Part shown: in pieces, positions 8,540-19,958 of the stretch
Numbering within the stretch: the first letter of the stretch is position 1
Layout of the letters: each line of letters starts with the position of its first letter
Assembly: GCF_007830445.1 (NCBI RefSeq)
Contig: NZ_VLKR01000007.1
Location: 62,001-126,000 of the forward strand
Direction of reading: 5' to 3'
DNA: 64,000 nucleotides
Origin: Sphingobacterium siyangense
Lineage (GTDB): Bacteria > Bacteroidota > Bacteroidia > Sphingobacteriales > Sphingobacteriaceae
Translations under genes and position numbers: made by a program
Notes under the pieces: model-generated
What the model was told of the DNA's origin: nothing
Database searches by the model: none
What the model saw: only the letters and a program-made list of their open reading frames with translations

Positions 8540-8986
8540 ATGAAAACTCTCGTAAAAACATTCACATTAGCAGCTTTAATGGCCGTATCAACATTTGCTA
8601 TGGCAGCTGAAGGACCGGGTTCAAAATCAAACCCGGTCAGCGTTAATCTATCAACCGCAGACTTTGCGCTAGAGCACTATGTCGCCGTGATCACTGAAGG
8701 TGAGTCGGCTGGAATAGAACAATTGTTTGCTGAAGATTTTAATCTAAAGGTCCAAACGGGCACCTTAAAGTCATATAGCCGCTATGAAGTGGTTAAATCC
8801 TTGAAAAAGCAAAAGAATATCCACCTGGATTGCGCGGTTAGCACAAATGTAGTTGAACAGTCTACAGATTATATGGTGGCCAGGGTTACTTTGAAATTTG
8901 AAAATTTCACCAAAACCGATCTTGTTACTTTAGTGCGTGAAGGTAAAGACTGGAGAGTATCCAAATCGATCAATTCCTATAAATAG
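8540..8986 (+). CDS. small secreted NTF2-like/lumazine-binding-like protein, copy 1
   Basis: A 148-residue exported protein: signal peptide MKTLVKTFTLAALMAVSTFAMA, then a domain of about 120 residues that reads like a cone-shaped NTF2/SnoaL fold: helix (FALEHYVAVITEGESAGIEQLF), AEDFNLKVQ, a basic helix (VVKSLKKQK) and four beta strands (TDYMVARVTLKFENF, DLVTLVREGKDWRVSKSINSY). Related Bacteroidota proteins are annotated as nuclear transport factor 2 or putative lumazine-binding; the ligand is unknown. Two paralogs occur in this window (36940 and 38996), each with a conserved leader. The gene is monocistronic: a long regulated 5' region precedes it and a terminator follows. Confidence 0.85.
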   Translation: MKTLVKTFTLAALMAVSTFAMAAEGPGSKSNPVSVNLSTADFALEHYVAVITEGESAGIEQLFAEDFNLKVQTGTLKSYSRYEVVKSLKKQKNIHLDCAVSTNVVEQSTDYMVARVTLKFENFTKTDLVTLVREGKDWRVSKSINSYK

Positions 8987-9065
8987 AAGCTCATAATTTG
9001 CGGGCCAGCTCAGTTATACCAAAAGCTGATCCCTAGTGAATAACATGTTTATAAATTTAGTTCAG

Positions 9066-9094
9066 AAGCCACATCCGGAGATGTGGCTTTTTTT
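9066..9094 (+). terminator. rho-independent terminator after the copy 1 NTF2-like gene
   Basis: AAGCCACATC, loop CGGA, GATGTGGCTT followed by a T-run. A near-identical hairpin (loop AGGA) follows the second paralog at 37419-37445, so the terminator was duplicated with the gene. The remaining non-coding stretch to 9493 holds the upstream region of the SusC gene. Confidence 0.88.
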
Positions 9095-9246
9095 GTCTGC
9101 CTAAACCAGAATATCCTTTAATGAGGTCAAAAAGCCTAATTTGACGAATTTACCCCTTAAAATAAGAAGATTATACCCCCCTTCCTCTGTAACGTTTTTG
9201 ATAATATTGCAAGTGTCAATACGACATTTTATTGTATTGACGATGT

Positions 9247-9358
9247 TAAATAACCAAGAGTGTTTGCCTAACTAGATGAATACCCTCTCCAAATTATATA
9301 AAAAATAGGTGTGGGGAAAGTAAGTTGGCTAAAGCTCAAAAACAGCTAAATAACCAAG
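9247..9358. repeat. 12-bp direct repeat pair upstream of the PUL1 SusC gene
   Basis: TAAATAACCAAG occurs at 9247-9258 and again at 9347-9358, exactly 100 bp apart, in the roughly 400-bp gap between the terminator and the SusC gene. This could be a regulator site or chance; no clear TANNTTTG box lies next to either copy. Confidence 0.3.
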
Positions 9359-9493
9359 TTTAATTATGATGAATTTACCAATCAAAAGTGGATTGTTTGA
9401 TCCTTGAATTCTTAACGAAACGCAATATTGCTACCTCGTATTGCCATGTTACTCTTCATCAAAATATTATTTAATCACTAAACAGTTTTACTT

Positions 9494-12400
9494 ATGAAAA
9501 GGAAAATAGTATTAACGCAGCGCTGGCTTTGTTCTATCTGCTTTTTACTTTTAAGCTTACAGCAGGCTTATGCACAGTCAATAACTGTACGGGGCCAGGT
9601 TACCGAAAATAACAGGCCACTTGCTGGAGTGACCGTTAAAAATATCGGTTCCACAATGCAGGCGCAAACAGATACACAGGGGAAATATACACTCAGTGCT
9701 GCAACAGTCACGGCATTAGAATTTACCTTTCTAGGCTATGCGAAACAGCGCTTTGAATTCAGTCAGCTAAAACAGGTCAGCCAAGGGAACTACGAGCTTA
9801 ACGTGCAGCTTGATGCTTCCGAAGGAGATGTTTTGGATGAAGTGGTGGTCGTTGGTTTTGGCTCGCAGAAAAAAACAAACCTGACCGGTTCTGTTGCGGT
9901 GGTAGATGCCAAGCAGCTGGAAAATAGACCTGTAAGAAATGCTATCCAGGCACTGCAAGGACTGGCCCCCGGCCTAAATATTTCCCAAAACTCGGGAACG
10001 ATGGAAACCAATCCATCTATTAATATCCGGGGTACAGGTACAATCGGCACATCTTCTTCGGCACCATTGGTCCTAATTGATGGCTCTGAAGGATCTTTGG
10101 CGGCATTAAATCCACAAGATATCGAAAGCGTTTCTGTCTTGAAAGATGCTGGTGCAGCTTCAATTTATGGTTCTAGAGCCGCTTTTGGGGTTATTTTGGT
10201 CACCACAAAATCTGGAAAGGCTGGACGTACTTCGGTAAATTATAATAATAGCTTTCGTATGAACGCACCGACATTGATGCCTAAGATGATGGACTCTTAC
10301 ACTTTTGCTCAATATTTCAATCAGGCCGAAGTCAACGCAGGCGGTTCACCGCATTTCTCCGCGGAGCATCTACAGCGCATCTTGGATTATCAAAACGGAA
10401 GCCTGAAAAATTCGACCATTGTCGATCCGAATAATAAGTTGTATTGGGCTGAAGGATATGCCTATGGTAACGATAATAACGATTGGTTCGACGTCATGTA
10501 CCGGGATCAGGCTTTTGCCCAGGAGCACAACCTAAGTCTCAATGGCGGAACCGAAAAAACAACCTATTACCTTTCTGGCAATTTCATGAAGCAACAAGGA
10601 TTGATGGCCTTCAATACAGACCATTACGACCGTTACTCTGTTGCGGCTAAAATCAATTCTAAAGTATCTGACATCTTTCAGGTAAATTACAACGCTAGGT
10701 TGGTACGTGAAGACTATGACCGTCCTGCAGCATTGACCAATAGTTTTTACGATGATTTAGGAAGACAGGGCTGGCCAACGCTGCCACTTTATGATCCGAA
10801 TGGATACTTGTTCAGTTCTCCTTCACCTGCACTTGCCATGAAAGAAGGCGGACAGGATAAATCCAGTAAGGATTACATTTATCAACAGTTACAGCTGATC
10901 CTTGAACCAATTAAAGGATGGCGTACAACCGGTAATTTTAACTATAGGACCACAACTCAATTTCGTCACTGGGATTCGCAGCGTCTTTACAATCATGACG
11001 TGAATGGTGATCCTTATTTGTATAAAAACTCTTCAAACGTCTACGAATTTGGTTTAAAGGAAAACTATTATAACATCAATATCTTTTCTGATTACGATAA
11101 AAGCTGGGGCGACCATCATTTTAAAGTTATGGTCGGTGGTCAGATTGAACATACGGCCTATCGCAATCTCGGTGTGCAACGTGACGGAATCATTATCCCG
11201 GATCAACCGGTATTAAATCTGACTTCCGGCACAGATATCAATGGAAAAGCAGTAGTGCCTTCCGTATCTGGCGAATATCAAAAATGGGCAACAGCGGGTT
11301 TCTTCGGCCGATTGAATTACAATTATGCCGAAAAATATCTATTGGAAGCTAATCTGCGCTATGACGGTTCATCACGTTTCCGTAGCGATAGCCGCTGGGG
11401 CTGGTTTCCTTCAGTTTCTGCGGGATGGAACATCGCCAAAGAAAACTTCCTTGTAGAGTCGGCACCATTTATTAATATGCTGAAATTAAGAGCTTCCTAC
11501 GGAGAGCTAGGCAATCAAAATACCGATGTCTGGTATCCGACTTATGTTACGCAACCAACGGGGACAGCCAATGGTGCTTGGCTGATCAATAATGCGCGAC
11601 CAAATTCTGCATCGGCTCCAGGCCTCGTAAGTGCTTTATTGACCTGGGAATCTATCAATACGAAGAACTTAGGCGTCGATTTCGCCTTTTTAAATAGCCG
11701 CCTTTCTGGGTCTTTTGAGGTCTTCGAACGGAAAACATTTGATATGGTCGGCCCAGCTCCGCAGTTGCCTAATACATTAGGAACCCAAGTTCCTCAAACA
11801 AATAACACCGACTTAAAAACAAGGGGATTTGAAGCTACCCTGGGCTGGAATGACCGTACTGCCAGTGGTTTTGCATATGGAGCAAAGTTCCTCTTGTCTG
11901 ATTATACCACAACAGTAACACGTTATCCTAACGCAATAGGGTCATTATCAAACTATCGTGAAGGTCAAAAGCTGGGTGAAATATGGGGGTATCAAACCCT
12001 TGGTATTGCCAAGACAGAAGAGCAAATGAGCCAGCATCTGGCGAGCTTGCCCAATGGTGGGCAAAATGCGTTAGGTTCACAATGGGGGGCAGGAGATATC
12101 ATGTATGCTGATCTTAATGGCGACGGAAAAATTGATGGAGGAAGCAATACGGAGACCGATCCAGGTGATCGTCGTGTGATTGGAAACAGCACACCGCGTT
12201 ACTCCTTTGGATTGAATCTGAATGCAGACTACAAAAATTTTGACTTTAGCATTTTCATGCAAGGTGTCATGAAACGCGATTATTGGCAAGGGGGCTACTA
12301 TTTTTGGGGCGCAACTTCAAAATGGTGGTCAACGGGCTTGGTCGATCATCTGGATTATTTCCGTACTGCAGATAATCCCCTGGGTGAAAATCTTGAAGCA

Positions 12401-12694
12401 TATTACGCACGTCCTGTTTTTGGGACTGCCAAAAATCAGCAGACGCAGACGCGCTTTTTGCAGAACGCAGCCTATATCCGCATAAAAAATATTCAGCTGG
12501 GCTATACCTTGCCGAAAGAAACAACAAAACGTTTCGGTGTGGAGCGTTTGCGTGTATACGTTTCCGGAGAAAATATCTGGACCGGCTCAAGTGTAGCGGG
12601 AATGTTTGATCCCGAAACTATTGATGGTGGAAGCAACGGAACCGTTTACCCATTGACTAAAGTCTGGTCTGCAGGTTTAAGTGTTACATTTTAA
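9494..12694 (+). CDS. SusC/RagA-family TonB-linked outer-membrane transporter (PUL1)
   Basis: A 1066-residue TonB-dependent channel that imports oligosaccharides through the outer membrane with the SusD encoded 11 bp downstream. A signal peptide (ending QQAYAQ near residue 28) is followed by a carboxypeptidase-regulatory-like domain (VRGQVTENNRPLAGVTVKN), a TonB-box region (LDEVVVVGFGSQKKTNLTGSV), a plug with NPQDIESVSVLKDAGAASIYGSRAAFGVI, and a 22-strand-type barrel ending in VWSAGLSVTF with terminal Phe. A calcium-loop-like sequence DLNGDGKIDGG near residue 875 is common in this family. It is the first gene of PUL1 and follows a 400-bp non-coding region, so a regulated promoter is likely. 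Confidence 0.95.
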   Translation: MKRKIVLTQRWLCSICFLLLSLQQAYAQSITVRGQVTENNRPLAGVTVKNIGSTMQAQTDTQGKYTLSAATVTALEFTFLGYAKQRFEFSQLKQVSQGNYELNVQLDASEGDVLDEVVVVGFGSQKKTNLTGSVAVVDAKQLENRPVRNAIQALQGLAPGLNISQNSGTMETNPSINIRGTGTIGTSSSAPLVLIDGSEGSLAALNPQDIESVSVLKDAGAASIYGSRAAFGVILVTTKSGKAGRTSVNYNNSFRMNAPTLMPKMMDSYTFAQYFNQAEVNAGGSPHFSAEHLQRILDYQNGSLKNSTIVDPNNKLYWAEGYAYGNDNNDWFDVMYRDQAFAQEHNLSLNGGTEKTTYYLSGNFMKQQGLMAFNTDHYDRYSVAAKINSKVSDIFQVNYNARLVREDYDRPAALTNSFYDDLGRQGWPTLPLYDPNGYLFSSPSPALAMKEGGQDKSSKDYIYQQLQLILEPIKGWRTTGNFNYRTTTQFRHWDSQRLYNHDVNGDPYLYKNSSNVYEFGLKENYYNINIFSDYDKSWGDHHFKVMVGGQIEHTAYRNLGVQRDGIIIPDQPVLNLTSGTDINGKAVVPSVSGEYQKWATAGFFGRLNYNYAEKYLLEANLRYDGSSRFRSDSRWGWFPSVSAGWNIAKENFLVESAPFINMLKLRASYGELGNQNTDVWYPTYVTQPTGTANGAWLINNARPNSASAPGLVSALLTWESINTKNLGVDFAFLNSRLSGSFEVFERKTFDMVGPAPQLPNTLGTQVPQTNNTDLKTRGFEATLGWNDRTASGFAYGAKFLLSDYTTTVTRYPNAIGSLSNYREGQKLGEIWGYQTLGIAKTEEQMSQHLASLPNGGQNALGSQWGAGDIMYADLNGDGKIDGGSNTETDPGDRRVIGNSTPRYSFGLNLNADYKNFDFSIFMQGVMKRDYWQGGYYFWGATSKWWSTGLVDHLDYFRTADNPLGENLEAYYARPVFGTAKNQQTQTRFLQNAAYIRIKNIQLGYTLPKETTKRFGVERLRVYVSGENIWTGSSVAGMFDPETIDGGSNGTVYPLTKVWSAGLSVTF

Positions 12695-12705
12695 GTCGAT
12701 TCATT

Positions 12706-14703
12706 ATGAAATTCAATAATACTATTTTTAGATTGATGCAATTAGGCCTTGTCGCTTTGGTAGGTCTAGCTTCCTGCAATAAATATTTGGATATTGCACC
12801 CCCTTCGTCCATTATACCTGAAGCTTATCTGGATGAGGAGTCACAACTTGCTGCTTATACCGTAAATCAATACGCAGGATTGTTGCCTTCGCATAGCAAC
12901 TGGTCTTTTGGCACTTTCGGCATAGACGGAAACACAGACAATATGGCCACTCCAACACTCGATAACAAGTTTATTCCAGGACAATGGCGTGTCCCATCAG
13001 AAGACGGTGACTGGGATTTTTCAAGTATTTATCAGATGAATTATTTTATAAATACGGTGGTTCCCAAATGGAAAGAAAATCGTATTCTCGGAAATTCAAG
13101 TAACATAGCACATTATATCGGAGAAGCCTATTTTTTACGGGCCTACGTTTACTTTGGGAAATTGCAGGCCTTGGGTGATTTTCCTATTATTCGCAATGTG
13201 ATGTCAGATAAGGACAAGAATATTTTGGTAGAAGCAAGTAAGCGTTCGCCAAGAAATGAAGTCGCTCGTTTTATTCTTTCTGACTTAGATTCGGCTATTA
13301 CCTTGCTGAACCAAAGTTCGCCTGACGGCAAGAAACAGCGGATCTCAAAAAATGTCGCACAACTGTTCAAATCCCGAGTGGCTTTGTATGAGGGTACATG
13401 GCTCAAATACTTCAGCGGAACCGCATTCGTCCCTAAAGGACCAAACTGGCCGGGTGCTGCAAAATCATACAATAGCAATTATGCATTCCCGACTGGAAGT
13501 ATTACCGGAGAGATCGACTACTTTTTAACGCAGGCCATGGAATCGGCTTCTGCTGTTGCTGACAATATTCAACTGGAAAATAATACCGGAATTATAGAAT
13601 CTGCCAACAACGAGAATCCGTACTTCAGCATGTTTGGCGCAGTAGATATGTCGGGTTATGGTGAAGTCCTGCTGTGGCGTCAATATAATCAAAGCCTGGT
13701 GACGCATAATGTGCCTGTGTATGCTCAAGCTGGAAATTATGCAGTTGGATTGACACGCGGCCTTGTCGAAAGCTTTCTGATGTCCAATGGACTGCCTATT
13801 TACGCCGCGGGCAGCGGTTACGCTGGTGATGATTATATTACAGACGTTCGGAAGAATCGCGATGGTCGTTTACAATTGTTTTTAAAAGAACCTGGTCAAA
13901 AAAATGTATTAGTCAATATTGGGCAAGGATCTCACGCTACGCAAACTGAACCCATACCGACGGTATATGATACCGATTGGGGACGTCGTTACACAACAGG
14001 TTATACAATTCGTAAAGGCATTTCATACGATGGTCTTCAGGCTAACAATGGACAGGGATTTACGGGTAGCATTACCTTCCGAGCCACCGAGGCCTACCTC
14101 AATTATATGGAGGCCTGTTTTGAAAAGAATCAAAATTTAGATACAAAGGCACAAGCCTATTGGCGCGCACTGCGTACGCGGGCAAAGGTCGATCCTGATT
14201 TCAATGCGACCATTGCGGCAACGCAAATAGATAAAGAAAAGAAAGACTGGGGCGCGTATTCTGCAGGACAGTTTATATCACCAACCTTGTACAATATACG
14301 TCGCGAACGCAGAAGCGAACTTATGGCGGAAGGTCTGCGTTGGATGGATCTCAAACGTTGGCGGGCAATGGATCAGCTGATTACAACAGCAGACCATTTT
14401 GAAGGTTTTAAACTTTGGGGACCGATGAAAGATTGGTATAAACCCGAACAGCTGATTTATGGTGCTACCAATGATAAATCTGTCGTTTCGGATCCCGCAC
14501 GGAGTGAATACCTCAGACCATTGGAGATCAGAAGCAATGCCCTGTCTTATACCGGTGTAAAATTTGCCATGGCACATTACCTCGCACCCATTGCCATAGA
14601 GCATTTCCAGTTGGCTTCGGATGATGGAACAGCAGAAAACTCTGTTATTTATCAAAATCCAGGATGGTCACTTATCAGTGGAACTGCCCCAACCGGACTG
14701 TAG
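12706..14703 (+). CDS. SusD/RagB-family glycan-binding lipoprotein (PUL1)
   Basis: Surface lipoprotein that binds the polysaccharide and forms the lid of the SusC channel. The lipobox is GLASC (Cys24), then NKYLDIAPPSSIIPE. Family motifs include IAHYIGEAYFLRAYVYFGKL (the TPR helices), FRATEAYLNYMEACFE and the C-terminal RRERRSELMAEGLRWMDLKRW, which is diagnostic for SusD/RagB. At 665 residues it is longer than the usual 500-580, with extra sequence in the middle, as seen in SusD proteins for complex polysaccharides. It is transcribed with SusC (11 bp apart) and followed by a hairpin terminator. Confidence 0.95.
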   Translation: MKFNNTIFRLMQLGLVALVGLASCNKYLDIAPPSSIIPEAYLDEESQLAAYTVNQYAGLLPSHSNWSFGTFGIDGNTDNMATPTLDNKFIPGQWRVPSEDGDWDFSSIYQMNYFINTVVPKWKENRILGNSSNIAHYIGEAYFLRAYVYFGKLQALGDFPIIRNVMSDKDKNILVEASKRSPRNEVARFILSDLDSAITLLNQSSPDGKKQRISKNVAQLFKSRVALYEGTWLKYFSGTAFVPKGPNWPGAAKSYNSNYAFPTGSITGEIDYFLTQAMESASAVADNIQLENNTGIIESANNENPYFSMFGAVDMSGYGEVLLWRQYNQSLVTHNVPVYAQAGNYAVGLTRGLVESFLMSNGLPIYAAGSGYAGDDYITDVRKNRDGRLQLFLKEPGQKNVLVNIGQGSHATQTEPIPTVYDTDWGRRYTTGYTIRKGISYDGLQANNGQGFTGSITFRATEAYLNYMEACFEKNQNLDTKAQAYWRALRTRAKVDPDFNATIAATQIDKEKKDWGAYSAGQFISPTLYNIRRERRSELMAEGLRWMDLKRWRAMDQLITTADHFEGFKLWGPMKDWYKPEQLIYGATNDKSVVSDPARSEYLRPLEIRSNALSYTGVKFAMAHYLAPIAIEHFQLASDDGTAENSVIYQNPGWSLISGTAPTGL

Positions 14704-14771
14704 AAAATATGAAAATGGATATGTGTCATCTCATTATTACACAAATACGAATATATCCCTCTTTTTGACTC

Positions 14772-14813
14772 AATATCCCCCTTGATCACGCAGAAAAAGG
14801 GGGATATTTTTGT
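14772..14813 (+). terminator. terminator/attenuator between SusD and the GH16-GH43 gene
   Basis: AATATCCCCCTT, a 12-nt loop, AAGGGGGATATT followed by TTT. The hairpin lies inside the same-strand PUL1 gene run, so it probably reduces read-through from susCD into the enzyme genes, which then need read-through or their own promoter. Confidence 0.8.
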
Positions 14814-14860
14814 TTATTGATCATCAAGAGCTATTAGCTCGAAGAAACTTAAACTATATC

Positions 14861-16615
14861 ATGAAAAAACTTTTATCTGTCTGTCTTAGTTTGCTGTCAA
14901 GTTGTTTTGCCGCATATAGTCAAGAGCCCATCCCACCACAGTATAAATTGGTATGGTCGGATGAGTTTGATTATAATGGTGCACCCGACACGGCTAAATG
15001 GAGTTACGAAGAAGGTTTCAAACGTAACCGGGAAGAGCAGTGGTATCAAAAGGAAAACGCTTCTTGTCGTAATGGCCTGTTGGTTATTGAAGCAAAAAAA
15101 GAACAACGTAATCATCCGGGTTTTATTCAGGGCAGTCATGATTGGATTGCCGGCCGTAAAAAGATAACCTATACTTCGGCTTCGATAAATACTTTGGGCA
15201 AGCAGAGCTGGAAATACGGGATTTTTGAAATCCGGGCGCGTATCCCAGTTGGTGAGGGCCTTTGGCCTGCATTCTGGACATTAGGCACCACCAAAGAATG
15301 GCCATCCAATGGTGAAATAGATATCATGGAATATTACCGTGGCAATATATTGGCTAATATCGCAACCGGTACTGACCAACGCTGGAAAGCACATTGGTTT
15401 GGTAAGACGAAAGCCGTCAAAGATCTTGGCGGAAAGGCGTGGGCAGATCAGTTCCATATTTGGCGAATGATTTGGAATGAAGACGCTATTACGCTTTATG
15501 TGGACGATATAGAAATGCTTCACGTTCCTATGGATCAATTGGTCAATCGGGATGGTACCGGATTCAATCCATTTACCCAACCGCATTATCTCCTGTTAAA
15601 TTTGGCCCTCGGCGGAATAAATGGCGGCGCGATAGCTGATAAATTACTTCCTGCAAAATATGAAATTGATTATGTCCGGGTTTATCAAAAAAAGGAACAT
15701 GCTGAGATGCATAGTTTTACGCCAGGGGAAATATGGAAAGACCAATCCGGTCATGTGATCAATGCGCATGGCGGTGGCGTACTTCATCAAAATGGGAAAT
15801 ATTATTGGTATGGTGAGAAACGTGGCGGAACTACGTCCCAGGGAGTCAATGTGTACTCATCCAATGATTTGTATAACTGGAAGTTTGAAGGATTGGCTCT
15901 CACACCTAGCACAGATTCTACAAGCGATATTGCTTGGGGCTGTATTATGGAGCGGCCAAAGGTTATCTATCAAGAACAGCTGAAGAAATATGTGATGTGG
16001 TTCCATCTTGAGTTGAAAGGGCAAGGCTATGCAGCAGCCAGGGCCGCCGTTGCTACCAGTGACTCTCCGCTTGGGCCGTTTCAGTTTGTCCATAGCTTCC
16101 GGCCAAATAACAATATGTCACGCGATATGGGTTTATTTGTAGACACTGATGGTAAGGCTTACCAAATCTATTCATCGGACGAAAACTATGCCTTACGCCT
16201 GGTTCAATTAACCGATGATTACCTGCATGTGACAGCGAAAGATTCCTTACTCTTCCGGAATCATAGGGAAGCCCCGGCTTTATTCAAGTACAAAGATAAG
16301 TATTATCTGATCACCAGTGGATGTACTGGCTGGGATCCAAATCGTGCAGAACTCCATGTTGCTACAAATCTTTTTGGCCCTTGGAAATCCCTTGGTGATC
16401 CAATGCAAGGACCGAATTCGGCTTTGACTTATGGTGGCCAATCGACATTTATCCTTCCTGTCGCAGGAAAAAAGGATTCCTTTATCTTTATGGCCGACCG
16501 CTGGAATCCCAAAGATCTTATGGATAGCAGATATATCTGGCTACCGGTTGATCTCCAGAATGAAAAAGTACAGATAAATTGGAAGGATCAGTGGGATTTA
16601 AGTGTATTTCATTAG
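14861..16615 (+). CDS. GH16-GH43 bifunctional glycosidase, probably beta-1,3-galactan-active
   Basis: A 584-residue exported enzyme with two catalytic modules. After a signal peptide (ending AAYSQ near 20), residues about 27-276 form a GH16 jelly-roll with the catalytic motif EIDIME (152-157, Glu152 nucleophile, Glu157 acid/base). Residues about 285-584 are a five-bladed GH43-type module (NAHGGGVLHQNGKYYWYGE, VNVYSSNDLYNW, MERPKVIY, SRDMGLFVDTDGKAYQIYSS, REAPALFKYKDKYYLITSGCTGW, GGQSTFILPV), which reads like subfamily 24/34 exo-beta-1,3-galactanases. That group is reported to lack the usual GH43 base and to use a Gln; the Gln of GGQST could be that residue (inference). An endo-acting GH16 fused to an exo-acting GH43 would suit one galactan backbone. 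I took the ATG at 14861; an upstream in-frame TTG falls in the terminator. Confidence 0.88.
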   Translation: MKKLLSVCLSLLSSCFAAYSQEPIPPQYKLVWSDEFDYNGAPDTAKWSYEEGFKRNREEQWYQKENASCRNGLLVIEAKKEQRNHPGFIQGSHDWIAGRKKITYTSASINTLGKQSWKYGIFEIRARIPVGEGLWPAFWTLGTTKEWPSNGEIDIMEYYRGNILANIATGTDQRWKAHWFGKTKAVKDLGGKAWADQFHIWRMIWNEDAITLYVDDIEMLHVPMDQLVNRDGTGFNPFTQPHYLLLNLALGGINGGAIADKLLPAKYEIDYVRVYQKKEHAEMHSFTPGEIWKDQSGHVINAHGGGVLHQNGKYYWYGEKRGGTTSQGVNVYSSNDLYNWKFEGLALTPSTDSTSDIAWGCIMERPKVIYQEQLKKYVMWFHLELKGQGYAAARAAVATSDSPLGPFQFVHSFRPNNNMSRDMGLFVDTDGKAYQIYSSDENYALRLVQLTDDYLHVTAKDSLLFRNHREAPALFKYKDKYYLITSGCTGWDPNRAELHVATNLFGPWKSLGDPMQGPNSALTYGGQSTFILPVAGKKDSFIFMADRWNPKDLMDSRYIWLPVDLQNEKVQINWKDQWDLSVFH

Positions 16616-16699
16616 TTCGATCATATAGCTGTATTTAACCTAGATTCAGTTAAACAAATCAATCTTTTTTGAAATGATTTATTAATCGATAAATAATAA

Positions 16700-19885
<3,186 letters not shown>

Positions 19886-19892
19886 ATATAAC

Positions 19893-19940
19893 GCCCTGTA
19901 CAGCAACAGCTGTTCGTAATTGTTGTACAGGGCTTATTTT
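19893..19940. terminator. terminator between convergent GH2 and hybrid-regulator genes
   Basis: GCCCTGTACA, a 21-nt loop, TGTACAGGGC followed by TTATTTTATTTTT. It ends the PUL1 plus-strand transcript and could also act on the facing gene. Confidence 0.82.
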
Positions 19941-19958
19941 ATTTTTCGGCAATTCAGA

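Noticed and set aside
9152..9180. Repeated ACCCC elements upstream of the PUL1 SusC gene as HTCS sites
   Set aside because: Spacing is 23 bp, the flanks do not match, and no similar pair occurs before GH105 or the other PUL1 genes.
9767..10050. Long antisense frames within the SusC gene
   Set aside because: Shadows of the strong coding frame on the other strand.
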